Origin: Streptomyces sp. NBC_01445
GTDB lineage: Bacteria > Actinomycetota > Actinomycetes > Streptomycetales > Streptomycetaceae
Direction: 5' to 3'
DNA length: 64,000 nt
Assembly: GCF_035918235.1 (NCBI RefSeq)
Contig: NZ_CP109485.1
Span: 9,765,001-9,829,000, forward strand
Below the pieces are notes generated by a model, which did no database searches, had not been told where the DNA came from, and saw nothing but the letters and a program-made list of their open reading frames with translations. The translations under genes were made by a program, and so were the position numbers. Positions 43,423 through 51,496 of the stretch are shown piece by piece; the first letter of the stretch is position 1, and the number at the start of each line of letters is the position of its first letter.

Positions 43423-44711
43423 TTGGACTCCTCGTTCAGGAGGGCGAAGGCTGCGGTGAAGAAGTCCGGGCCGCCGAAGTTGCCCGACTTGAGGGTGATG
43501 TGGAGGGTGTCGCCGCCGGGCAGCGGCGCCGCGCACCACGGCACCCCCGGGTCGATCTGCCCGCCGATGCGCAGGCCCGTGAGGCCGAGCGCCTGCACGA
43601 CGGCGCCGGAGGTCTCGCCGCCCGCGACCACGAGTTGCCGTACGCCGCGCTGGACGAGTCCCTGGGCGACGCGGGAGAGCGTTTGCTCGACCAGCTCACC
43701 CGCCTCGGCGGCGCCGAGCTGACCCTGGACGGAGCGGACCGCGTCCGGCGACTCGGTCGAGTAGACGAGCACGGGCCCGTCGGCGAGGTGCTTGTCGGCG
43801 AAGGCGAGCGCCTCGGCGGCGACGTCCTCGCCGGCGGCGATCCGAAGGGGGTCGACGCTGAACGCGGGGCGGCCGGTGCTGAGGAACTCCCGTACCTGGC
43901 CGTTCGTGGCGGCGGACACCGAACCGGCGACGACGGCCTGCCGGCCGGAGGCAGGCGGCAGCTGGGCTGCGGCCGGGGACGGTTCGAACCCCCAGTTCGC
44001 GGGCAGCCCGATCGCCAAGCCTGAACCGGCGGTCACCAGCGGCAGCTCCTTGACCGCCGCACCGAGCCGTAGGAGATCGTCATTGGACACGGCGTCGACG
44101 ATCGCGGCGCCGACCCCATCCGCCCGCAGTTGCGTGATCCGGGCCCGGACCGCGTCAGCGCCTTCCGCCACCACCTTGTGGTCGATGAGGCCGACCGGCC
44201 GCGTCGTCTGCGCGTCGAGCACGGACACCAGGTTGGAGTCGGTCATCGGCGTGAGCGGGTGGTGGCGCATGCCGGACTCGCCGAGCAGGACGTCGCCGAC
44301 GAAGAGGTGGCCCTTGAAGACGGTGCGCCCGTTGTCGGGGAACGCGGGCGTCGCGACGGTGAAGTCGGTGCCGAGGGCGTCCATCAGGGCCTCGGTGACC
44401 TGGCCGATGTTGCCGGCCGGCGTCGAGTCGAAGGTGGAGCAGTACTTGAAGTAGATCTGCTCGGCACCCGCGGCGCGCAGCCACTCCAGGGCGCGAAGGG
44501 ACGCCTTGACGGCCTCGGCCGCCGGGACCGTACGCGACTTGAGGGCGATGACCACCGCGTCCGCGTCGACCGTGGGGTCAGTCGTGGGGTCAGTGCCTTC
44601 GGCCGGTACGTCGATCAGCTGGAGTACACGCATGCCCGCGCGCACCAGGTTGTTGGCCAGGTCGGTGGCGCCGGTGAAGTCGTCGGCGATGCACCCGAGG
44701 CGGACGCTCAC
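43419..44711 (-). CDS. otnK: 3-oxo-tetronate kinase (DUF1537 / four-carbon acid sugar kinase)
   Basis: This 430-aa kinase starts VSVRLGCIADDFTGATDLAN, where ADDFTGA is the sugar-binding signature. Further family blocks are YFKYCSTFDSTPAGNIGQV and ATPAFPDNGRTVFKGHLFVG, and the C-terminal nucleotide motif VVAGGETSGAVVQALGL. It phosphorylates 3-oxo-tetronate at C4. The GTG at 44711 has GGAGGA upstream and follows the ltnD stop by 1 nt. DUF1537 kinases vary in substrate; the otnC-otnI-ltnD context points to OtnK rather than DtnK. Confidence 0.93.
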   Translation of the reverse strand: MSVRLGCIADDFTGATDLANNLVRAGMRVLQLIDVPAEGTDPTTDPTVDADAVVIALKSRTVPAAEAVKASLRALEWLRAAGAEQIYFKYCSTFDSTPAGNIGQVTEALMDALGTDFTVATPAFPDNGRTVFKGHLFVGDVLLGESGMRHHPLTPMTDSNLVSVLDAQTTRPVGLIDHKVVAEGADAVRARITQLRADGVGAAIVDAVSNDDLLRLGAAVKELPLVTAGSGLAIGLPANWGFEPSPAAAQLPPASGRQAVVAGSVSAATNGQVREFLSTGRPAFSVDPLRIAAGEDVAAEALAFADKHLADGPVLVYSTESPDAVRSVQGQLGAAEAGELVEQTLSRVAQGLVQRGVRQLVVAGGETSGAVVQALGLTGLRIGGQIDPGVPWCAAPLPGGDTLHITLKSGNFGGPDFFTAAFALLNEESK

Positions 44712-44712
44712 G

Positions 44713-45654
44713 TCAGTCCTCCATCTTGGGCTGGTTGGTCGGCTGGGGCTGGTTCGCGGGCTGCGGCAGGTCGATGCCGGGGAAGATCTTGATGACCGCG
44801 CTGTCGTCCTCACCACCGAGTCCTGAGGCGGACGCCTGCAGGAACATCTGGTGGGCGGTCGCGGACAGCGGCAGCGGGAACTTCTGCGGTCGGGCCGCAT
44901 CCAGTACGAGCCCCAGGTCCTTGACGAAGATGTCGACGGCGGACAGCGGCGTGTAGTCGCCCGCCAGCACATGTGCCATACGGTTTTCGAACATCCATGA
45001 GTTGCCGGCGCTGTGCGTGATGACCTCGTAGAGCGCCTCGGCCGGAACGCCGGCCTTGATCCCCAGAGCCATCGCCTCTGCCGCCGCGGCGATGTGCACG
45101 CCCGCGAGCAGCTGATTCACGATCTTGACCTTCGAGCCAAGACCGGCGTGGTCGCCCAGACGGTACACGGTGGCGCTCATGGCCTCGAGTGCCGGGTCGG
45201 CGACGGCGTACGCCGCGAGGGAACCCGACGTCATCATCGTCAGCTCACCGGCGGCCGCGCGGACGGCCCCGCCGGAGATGGGCGCGTCCAGGTAGAGCAC
45301 GCCCAACTCACCCAGGCGGCGCTCCAGTTCGGCCGACCAGTCCGGGTCGACCGTGGAGCACATCACGTAGACGGATCCGGGGCGCAGCCGCTCGGCCGCC
45401 GCTCCGTCGCCGAAGAGGACCGACTCGACCTGCGCCGCGTTGACCACGACGCCGATCAGGACGTCCACCTCGGCCGCCAGCTCGGCGGGCGAGGCGAACG
45501 CCGTCCCGCCGTCCCGGGCGAACCCGGCGGCCACCTCCGGCCGCAGGTCATGGACCCCCACGTGGTATCCGGCGGTGCGCAGGCTGCGGGCCATGCCCAG
45601 GCCCATGGCCCCGAGCCCCACCACGCCCACGCGCGGCCGCTGCTGGTCGTTCAT
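44713..45654 (-). CDS. ltnD: L-threonate dehydrogenase (3-HIBDH superfamily)
   Basis: This 313-aa enzyme has the NAD motif VGVVGLGAMGLGMARSLRTA, the substrate signature DAPISGGAVRAAAGELTMMT near 120 and the catalytic Lys in GLGSKVKIVNQLLAGVHIAA near 170. LtnD oxidises L-threonate to 2-oxo-tetronate. It is the first gene of the operon. Its C-terminus ends in a short NQPQPTNQP repeat not needed for the fold. The ATG at 45654 has GAGGG at about 7 nt; another ATG 15 nt upstream lacks a site. Confidence 0.9.
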   Translation of the reverse strand: MNDQQRPRVGVVGLGAMGLGMARSLRTAGYHVGVHDLRPEVAAGFARDGGTAFASPAELAAEVDVLIGVVVNAAQVESVLFGDGAAAERLRPGSVYVMCSTVDPDWSAELERRLGELGVLYLDAPISGGAVRAAAGELTMMTSGSLAAYAVADPALEAMSATVYRLGDHAGLGSKVKIVNQLLAGVHIAAAAEAMALGIKAGVPAEALYEVITHSAGNSWMFENRMAHVLAGDYTPLSAVDIFVKDLGLVLDAARPQKFPLPLSATAHQMFLQASASGLGGEDDSAVIKIFPGIDLPQPANQPQPTNQPKMED

Positions 45655-45728
45655 GTCCGCCCTCGTCATCGTTGACCCGTCGACTCGTACGTGTGTCGTT
45701 GTGCTGCTCCAGTCGCAAGCAGCGATCG

Positions 45729-45743
45729 GGTCATATGATGACC
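45729..45743. promoter_or_regulatory. Candidate GntR operator upstream of ltnD
   Basis: GGTCAT-ATG-ATGACC is a perfect 6-nt inverted repeat with 3-nt spacer, 75 nt before the ltnD start. FCD-type GntR proteins bind GTC/GAC-containing dyads of this size. The operon encodes such a regulator. Confidence 0.65.
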
Positions 45744-45799
45744 TGCGGACATCGCGGAGTACAGGGTGATGCCGGTCACACCCGAAGCGCCGCCCCTGC

Positions 45800-46080
45800 C
45801 GGTACCGGGTTCGGCAGCGGCAGCGGCAGGGGCGGCGTGGGCGGTGGACGGGGTGGCCGCCACAGGCGGGCCGTGCCGTCAGCGCACCCCCCGGTACGAA
45901 CGCAAGGCTGACGGGGCCGATCAGCGCGGCAAGGGAGCCCGCGACGAACAAGGCTGTGAAGCTGTCCCCACCACCACCGCCGATCGTGGCGAAGCCGGCG
46001 CCACGGTGGGCGCCGCCTTCCTCTGCTGGATCGCCGTCCGGGCGGGCTCGGTCCTGCTCCGGAGTCCGCACCACGCCCCG
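45800..46080 (-). pseudogene. MFS transporter C-terminal fragment
   Basis: The minus strand reads GGGGGDSFTALFVAGSLAAL, then IGPVSLAFVPGGA, a last transmembrane helix and tail resembling drug-exporter MFS proteins, preceded and followed by out-of-frame sequence. It sits back to back with a TetR fragment, the usual gene pair for drug exporters. It is too short to be functional. Confidence 0.45.
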
Positions 46081-46084
46081 CCAC

Positions 46085-46456
46085 GCCCGGGCCGCCGCGT
46101 CCGTCGGCGACCGGGGCGGGCCGTCCGCGCTGCGCCAACTCTGCCTGGAAGTTGTGCCGTTGGACGACATGCGACTTCAGGAGGTCTGTGTGGTCATCGC
46201 CTTCGCCGATCGCGCTCAGTACGACGCGCGGATGGCGGCCACGTACCGGATGGCGGTCGGACTGTGGAGGGAGCAGATGCGCATGTATCTCCGTCAGGCC
46301 CGTCCGGCCGGCGAGATCACCACCGGTAGACCGGACACGCTCGTCGTCGCCATGCTGCAGACCACGCTTGTCGGATTGCAGACGGCGGCCGTGGCGTACC
46401 CGGGCATGTCGGCGGCACGGCAGACGGAGATTCTGGACGGGTTGTTGGGGACGTAG
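46085..46456 (+). pseudogene. TetR-family regulator, C-terminal domain only
   Basis: The plus strand reads ALRQLCLEVVPLDDMRLQEV, then VIAFADRAQYDARMAATYRM, then REQMRMYLRQARPAGEI and LQTTLVGLQTAAVAYPGMS, with a stop at 46456. This is the ligand domain of a TetR protein. The N-terminal DNA-binding helix-turn-helix is missing; upstream sequence in the frame is Pro/Arg-rich and unrelated. Confidence 0.7.
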
Positions 46457-46661
46457 ACGGGGTGTCGGGGGGCCGGCTCTGCCACTGACCGGTGAACAGT
46501 TCCTCCGGTGTCGTGCAGGTCACCCCTAGCTGCCGCTGGACCGAACGGCGGCTATGCCTTCTTACCGCCATCGTGCTTCATCGGTCACATGCCGGATGGC
46601 CCGGACAACGCCGACACACCATCACTCGCCCCGGGCCCGCCCGGCATGCCTCCGCCTGGGT

Positions 46662-47093
46662 TCACCGACCGCCGCTGGTCGTGGGAGAGAACCTGGTCAG
46701 CGACCACACGATGAGGAGATCGAGGGCCATGACGGTGATGGACCAAGCGGGGTAGTACGGAATGAACATGAATTGGGTGATCAGGCTGATCGCCGCCACG
46801 CTGATGCCGGCCCCGCGGCCCCAGGCCTTGCCGGCCGCAACCCCGAGGCCGGCGACGACGAGGGCCACGCCGATCACAAGATGAAGCCAGCCCCACGCGG
46901 TCAGATCAAACCGGTAGGTGTACCGAGACGTCACGAACACGGTGTCGCCTGCGATGCCGGATGCGCCCAGCAGAATGCTCAGCGGCCCGCTCACCAGCAG
47001 GGTCACCACGGCGAACAGGGTCGCTCCGGTGATCGTTTCGCTGCCGGCGGGGCTCTCCGGTCCTCTCGGACCCTTGTTGGGTGTTGCTGCCAT
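46662..47093 (-). CDS. Four-helix membrane protein (DUF7144-like)
   Basis: This 143-aa protein has four hydrophobic segments: TGATLFAVVTLLVSGPLSIL, AWGWLHLVIGVALVVAGLGV, AGISVAAISLITQFMFIPYY and WSITVMALDLLIVWSLTRF. It also has a short loop SRYTYRFDLTAWGW. This is a common Streptomyces integral membrane family with no known function. The ATG at 47093 is preceded by AGGAAGG; an upstream in-frame start at 47132 is less likely. It is monocistronic. Confidence 0.82.
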   Translation of the reverse strand: MAATPNKGPRGPESPAGSETITGATLFAVVTLLVSGPLSILLGASGIAGDTVFVTSRYTYRFDLTAWGWLHLVIGVALVVAGLGVAAGKAWGRGAGISVAAISLITQFMFIPYYPAWSITVMALDLLIVWSLTRFSPTTSGGR

Positions 47094-47768
47094 GCCGTGG
47101 CCTTCCTGTCCGGCGCGGCGACTGAGGGACACTGCCCGTGCGAGGCTGGCCGCGCTCCCGTGCCATCTTCACCTCAGTCCTGCGGCGTCGCGACTGCAAT
47201 CCGCCATGCGCGGACCCCGGCCTCCTGCCGCCGGTGCTCGGCCTCGGGCGGGAGCCGGAAGCGGCGAAGGCAGGCGAAGCCGGTTCGGGCTCTTCGGCCT
47301 CGGCGAATATGTGGTGGGCCGTGACGACGGAGACGCTTGCCTTGGCCCTTGCCAGGTGTCGCGTGGTGATGACGTGGTTCCGGGTGGTTTCTGGGCCATT
47401 TCGGATACGGCGTGGAGCGGGGGCGGTCGGCGTGTGATTGACGGCGAGATACGACAGGTCGGCGACGGTACCGACGACGCCCGTCCCGTCAGCGCTCCGG
47501 TATGTGGATCTACACCGGCCAGGTTGATCCCGCGCCCATCTGCCGAGGCGACGAGCGGATGCAGGCCCGCCCCGTGTCCCTGTCATCCACACGGCCTCCG
47601 CCCTGCCGCACGCGTGGCGACGCTGGCTGCGGTCTCGTGGCCGGCTCCGGGCGAGGCGGACGCCGTCGCGCATTCAGCAGTTTGGGCGGTGCGCCACGCG
47701 CTGCCGCCCAGTCCTGTGGCAGACACGCGTCGGTGGGGTCAGGCTGGGAGCAGGGAGCCGAGTCGATC
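47094..47768. other. Intergenic stretch, no gene supported
   Basis: Frames on both strands are long but Arg/Pro/Gly-rich and have no recognisable domains. Nothing resembles an RNA gene or repeat. It holds the promoter of the universal stress protein gene and of the divergent membrane protein gene. Confidence 0.4.
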
Positions 47769-48659
47769 GTGGGAGGCGCCGTGGGCTTGGTCGTCGTGGG
47801 GGTGGATGGTTCGCGGTCCAGCCTCGCAGCGGCGGAGGCGGCGGCTCGAGAAGCGCGATGGCGGCGTGCTGAGCTTCGAGTCGTGTATGCCCTCTGGCCG
47901 GTGATCACGCCCGGGACCGTGCCGACTGCCGCGGCGCCCTTCGGCCCACCCGAGGGAGTGTTGCCGGACGAGGTCGAGAGCGCGCTGACCGAGGCGCTGC
48001 ATCGTGCCGCCAGCGCGGCACCTCAGGTGGAGATCACCCATGACGTGGTGGCCGGCGAGGCGCTGACGGTGCTGGAGGTTCAGTCGCGTGATGCGGATCT
48101 GGTGGTCGTCGGATCCCGGGGCAGGGGAGGGTTCGTCGGGATGCTGCTGGGATCGACGGCGGTGTACCTGACTGCCCACGGCCACTGTCCGGTGATGGTG
48201 GTGCGCGGCGAACCGGACGCCGCCGGGCCGATCGTGCTGGGAGTCGACGGGTCGAGAGCCGGCGAGGAAGCGGTCGATTTCGCGTTCGCCGAGGCCGCGC
48301 TGAGGGGGGCTGAAATCGTCGCCCTGCACGCATGGACGCCGGACAATGCGCCCCTGCCGCTGGCTCCGCCGCAGTTGGCGGACGTGCCCCAGGCGGGCGC
48401 AGTCGCCGAGAACGAGGAACGTCTGCTGGCCCAGGCACTCGCGGGTCGTCAGGAGAAGTATCCGCAGGTCCCGGTCAAGCATGAACTGGTGCTCGGCGTG
48501 ACCTACGAGGCGTTGATCGAGGCGAGCAGGACCGCCCAGCTCGTGGTCGTCGGGGCCAGGGGGCGGGGTGGCTTCACAGGGTTGCTCCTGGGATCGGTCA
48601 GCCAGGCACTGCTGCAACAGGCTCACTGCCCTGTCACCGTCGTCCGCGGCAAGGAGTGA
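47769..48659 (+). CDS. Universal stress protein, tandem Usp domains
   Basis: This 296-aa protein has two Usp domains. Domain 1 starts LVVVGVDGSRSSLAAAEAAA and has the ATP motif GSRGRGGFVGMLLGSTAVYL. Domain 2 starts IVLGVDGSRAGEEAVDFAFA and has GARGRGGFTGLLLGSVSQAL, followed by HCPVTVVRG. Both match G-x2-G-x9-G-S/T, so both should bind ATP. Such tandem Usps act in dormancy, hypoxia or envelope stress of actinomycetes. Start choice is uncertain: GTG at 47769 (GGGAG at 11 nt) or GTG at 47781 (GGAGG at 4 nt). A 7-bp hairpin (48700-48717) follows the stop. Confidence 0.9.
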   Translation: MGGAVGLVVVGVDGSRSSLAAAEAAAREARWRRAELRVVYALWPVITPGTVPTAAAPFGPPEGVLPDEVESALTEALHRAASAAPQVEITHDVVAGEALTVLEVQSRDADLVVVGSRGRGGFVGMLLGSTAVYLTAHGHCPVMVVRGEPDAAGPIVLGVDGSRAGEEAVDFAFAEAALRGAEIVALHAWTPDNAPLPLAPPQLADVPQAGAVAENEERLLAQALAGRQEKYPQVPVKHELVLGVTYEALIEASRTAQLVVVGARGRGGFTGLLLGSVSQALLQQAHCPVTVVRGKE

Positions 48660-48875
48660 CGCGCTTTCACTCTGAATCGGCCCATCACCACGGGGAACGG
48701 GCCCATCGCCATGGGCCTGTGCCGCGGAGGCAGGCTGCGTAGGGAGCGGACGACGAGCGCCCGGGCAGGGATCGAGGCGTGCAGGGTCGGCAACGGCGCG
48801 AGTCTCGCTGCGGCGGGAGGGCCCCAGGAGGTGGCACGGGAGGCGGGGCCGCCGGCCGTGATCCAACCCAGCAGG

Positions 48876-49245
48876 GCGTACCGCTTTGCGTAACGGCTTC
48901 TGGGGTCTGCGGTTGCGCGTTGGTCACGTTGGACCGGTACACGAACCGGAACGCGTTTCGGCACGCCGCCCCTTCTTGTGCACTGCACCCCGAGTGCGGG
49001 TCCGTAGGGCGCTGCGCAGTCCCGGAGTTGGACATGTTGAGTGAAGGATCGCGGTTGCCTGTCGAGAACCGGTTCGCGTTGGGGCAGGCGTCGCCCCCCA
49101 GCTGCGCACTGCCAATTGAGGCGCGTCGCGCAACGGGTACTGCGCAACCCGTACCGGTCGCCTGCGGGAGACAGAACGCCCTTTGCGGCGCCGCCCAAAC
49201 GCGTACCGGAAGGCTGGAGCGGCACGGCAAAACGCATACCAGTAC
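48876..49245. repeat. Intergenic cluster of imperfect AACGCGTACC-type boxes
   Basis: At least eight related boxes occur in both orientations: GCGTACCGCTTTGCGTAAC (48878), GGTTGCGCGTTGG (48911), GAACCGGAACGCGTTTCGG (48942), GAACCGGTTCGCGTTGGGG (49066), GCGCAACGGGTAC (49128), GCGCAACCCGTACCGG (49142), AAACGCGTACCGG (49198) and AAACGCATACCAG (49230). No gene is supported here. The function is unknown. Confidence 0.5.
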
Positions 49246-49398
49246 CTGAGCGCTAGTTGCATCCTCTCGTTCGGGGCGGGTCCGTTCACGACTGGTGAGC
49301 ATGGTCGGAGCGAGATGTCGTTGGAGATGGTGTGGACGGTGACTTTGGTGCCTTGAAGTGCTCTCCTCCCTTCGCAGGCTCAGGAAGGAGATTCCTGC

Positions 49399-50727
49399 CT
49401 ACCTTGCGGCGGCGGGTTTGGCGCCACGGGTGCGCCTGACGACTGCCCTCCCGGCAGCCGGGATCGTCACGAGGCCGATCCGGTACAGGTGCAAGACGTT
49501 CCGGGCCGCGTTCCAGTCGGCATTCGCCGACCATCCGCAGTCCGGGTTCTTGCATACGAACGTGGCCTGGTCTTCCCGGCTGCCCGGCGTGATGAAACCG
49601 CACGCGGAGCAGCGCAGGGAGGTGTTCGGGGCGGGAACCTTGACCAGGGTGCCGCCGTTGCGGGCAGTTTTGTACGTCAGCATCGTCACGGTGCGACCCC
49701 ACGCCTCCTGGCTGATGGAACGGTTCAGGCCGGACTTCTGCGCGACGTTCCTCCCCGGGTTCTCGATGGTTCCCTTGGCGGACTTGACCATGTTCGTGAT
49801 CTGCAACTGCTCCACCACGACCGTGCCGTACTGCTCGGCGATGGCGGTGGCGGTCTTGTGCTGCCAGTCAGTGGCTCGGCGCGTGGCTCTTGCGCGGAGC
49901 TGCTTGATCTGGTCGTAGGTGGCGTGCAGCCGGTTCGAGCTGCGCTCTTTCGGCTTGCGGAAGGACTTGCGGTGCGCGGCCCGCTGTTCCAGGCGAAGCA
50001 GTTTGGCCTTCTCATCCGGGTTCAGCCACTTGTCCCGGTCGGCGGTGCCGTCCGGGAGTCGGGGCGGCCGGTCGTGGTCTTGGTGGCTGCCGTCGGACAG
50101 CGCGAGGGGCAGGTGCACCCCGGCGTCGATACCGACCTCGGGACCCTGGTGGGGCTCCGGCTTGGGCTCAAGGGTCTGGATACGGAAGGCGATGTGCCAG
50201 CCGAGCCCGTCTTTGACCAGCCGTGCCCCGGTGATCCGGTTCTCCTTGTTGGCGAGCTTGCCGACGGGGAGGTCCTTGGTCCAGCGGAACCGGACACGGC
50301 CCACCTTGGGGATGTTGACCATGCCCCACCGTCGGTGCACCCGCTTGATCTGCAGATCCCGGCCCTGCGGGATGTCCACCGACAATGCCGTGCGGAAGCG
50401 GGCCTTGAAGTTCGGCTCGTCCGCACGCCCGTCCCAGCAGTTCCGCCACGCCTGGAAGTACGTCTTGAGTACCGCCTGCGCGGCCTGCGCGGCCTGCGCG
50501 GGCAGCACCGCGTACCAGTCGATCTCCTTGCGGGCCTGCCGCAACGCCTGATCCATGCGCGTCAGAGCGCGCTGACACTTCGGCGTCATCCGCCACAGGT
50601 CGTGGAGCTGATTCCACATCGCGCGTGCCGCGTGCGCCTGGTCATCCATGAGCCGGACCTGTGCAGGCGTCAGCGCCAGCCGGGCGCGATGCCCCAACTG
50701 CCGCTTCTCCCACACGAGTTCGCCCAT
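49399..50727 (-). CDS. tnpB: TnpB RNA-guided endonuclease of the intact IS605 element
   Basis: This 442-aa protein has the RuvC triad D201 (VGIDAGVHLPLALS), E306 (TVVVEQLQITNMVKS) and D404 (ANADWNAARNVL). The zinc finger has CSACG and CKNPDC, i.e. C-x2-C and C-x4-C. The N-terminal part MGELVWEKRQLGHRARL and ARAMWNQLHDLW is the RNA-binding region. An AQAAQAAQA triplet repeat lies near residue 80. It is full length and probably active. The guide RNA would come from the region around 49340-49450. The ATG at 50727 was chosen over one 9 nt upstream. Confidence 0.92.
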   Translation of the reverse strand: MGELVWEKRQLGHRARLALTPAQVRLMDDQAHAARAMWNQLHDLWRMTPKCQRALTRMDQALRQARKEIDWYAVLPAQAAQAAQAVLKTYFQAWRNCWDGRADEPNFKARFRTALSVDIPQGRDLQIKRVHRRWGMVNIPKVGRVRFRWTKDLPVGKLANKENRITGARLVKDGLGWHIAFRIQTLEPKPEPHQGPEVGIDAGVHLPLALSDGSHQDHDRPPRLPDGTADRDKWLNPDEKAKLLRLEQRAAHRKSFRKPKERSSNRLHATYDQIKQLRARATRRATDWQHKTATAIAEQYGTVVVEQLQITNMVKSAKGTIENPGRNVAQKSGLNRSISQEAWGRTVTMLTYKTARNGGTLVKVPAPNTSLRCSACGFITPGSREDQATFVCKNPDCGWSANADWNAARNVLHLYRIGLVTIPAAGRAVVRRTRGAKPAAAR

Positions 50728-50753
50728 GACAATCACCCTACTACAGTTGGCTT

Positions 50754-51185
50754 ATGTCACCACGATGGAACCCGAATCCTGACGTGCGCACCGGGCGCCA
50801 CGTCGTCTACAACCTGCATGTCCACTTGGTTTTTGTTACCAAGTACCGGCGCAAGGCATTCACCGACGCCATGCTGACGCGCACCGAGGAGATCATGCGC
50901 GAGGTCTGCGCGGACTTCGAAGCCGAACTCAAGCAGTTCAACGGCGAACAGGATCACGTCCACCTGCTTGTGCACTACCCGCCCAAGGTCCAGCTCTCCA
51001 AACTGGTCAACTCCCTCAAGGGCGTCAGCTCCCGCAGGCTCCGCCAGGAACACAGCGCACACGTGCGCCGCTACCTGTGGGGCGGACACTTCTGGTCCGG
51101 CTCCTACTTCGCCGGATCCTGCGGCGGCGCACCGCTGACCGTCGTCAAGCAGTACATCGAGAACCAGCAGCGCCCCACCGGCTGA
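50754..51185 (+). CDS. tnpA: TnpA, Y1/HUH transposase
   Basis: This 143-aa transposase has the HUH motif H68-V-H70 in GEQDHVHLLVHYPP, the catalytic Tyr134 in VVKQYIENQQRP and the fold segments VYNLHVHLVFVTKYRRKAF and LWGGHFWSGSYFAGSCGG. These are the full features of IS200/IS605 TnpA, which cuts and joins single-stranded DNA at hairpin ends. It is intact, so this element may be mobile and could also mobilise the TnpA-less TnpB elements in trans if their ends match. It is divergent from tnpB. Confidence 0.95.
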   Translation: MSPRWNPNPDVRTGRHVVYNLHVHLVFVTKYRRKAFTDAMLTRTEEIMREVCADFEAELKQFNGEQDHVHLLVHYPPKVQLSKLVNSLKGVSSRRLRQEHSAHVRRYLWGGHFWSGSYFAGSCGGAPLTVVKQYIENQQRPTG

Positions 51186-51496
51186 GGACAACACTGCGGA
51201 CCCGTGCGAACGCGCGGGTCAGAGCAGCCCTGAGATGGCCTTCACCCCCGCCGTAAACGGCGGAGCACTGGCCAAGATCAAAGGTAGACCGGGACGTCCT
51301 GATGGCCCAGCTGTCCTGTGGGTCGACCAGGTTCTCGATGAGGGGAGACCCGTTCAGCCCTTCGCTGCCCGGTCTGTCCGATTGATCGGAGGTATTGAGG
51401 AGGATTCTCTGCCTTCGCTCTGGCGCTGCCCGGGCTGGCTCAGTAACCTCCCCTCCAGTTCACGTGGTCTACACCACGAGCCTCGGAGGTGGCCAA

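Larger units (their letters stand above)
49340..51270. mobile_element. IS200/IS605-type element with divergent tnpB and tnpA
   Basis: The element of about 1.9 kb contains tnpB (minus) and tnpA (plus) back to back with 26 nt between starts. A hairpin lies beyond each 3' end: CTCCTTC...GAAGGGAG around 49352-49385 beyond tnpB, and CCGCCG-TAAA-CGGCGG at 51248-51263 beyond tnpA. Both ends share GGAG(A)GCACT near the terminus followed by CAAGG or CAAAGG. This matches the layout of IS605 elements, which move as single strands and have hairpins instead of terminal inverted repeats. Exact ends are approximate. Confidence 0.75.

Noticed and set aside
43975..44015. GGTTCGAACCCCC, resembling a tRNA T-loop
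   Set aside because: It lies inside the otnK frame (encoding GFEPSP), and no acceptor, D or anticodon stem surrounds it.
47504..47768. Extending the universal stress protein start to an upstream ATG
   Set aside because: The upstream part is Arg/Pro-rich and unlike Usp; the domain begins at LVVVGVDGS just after the GTG codons chosen.
48623..49302. Overlapping minus-strand frames of 120-205 codons in the repeat-box region
   Set aside because: Three frames are open at once with repetitive Arg/Asn/Phe content produced by the DNA boxes; no start site or homology.
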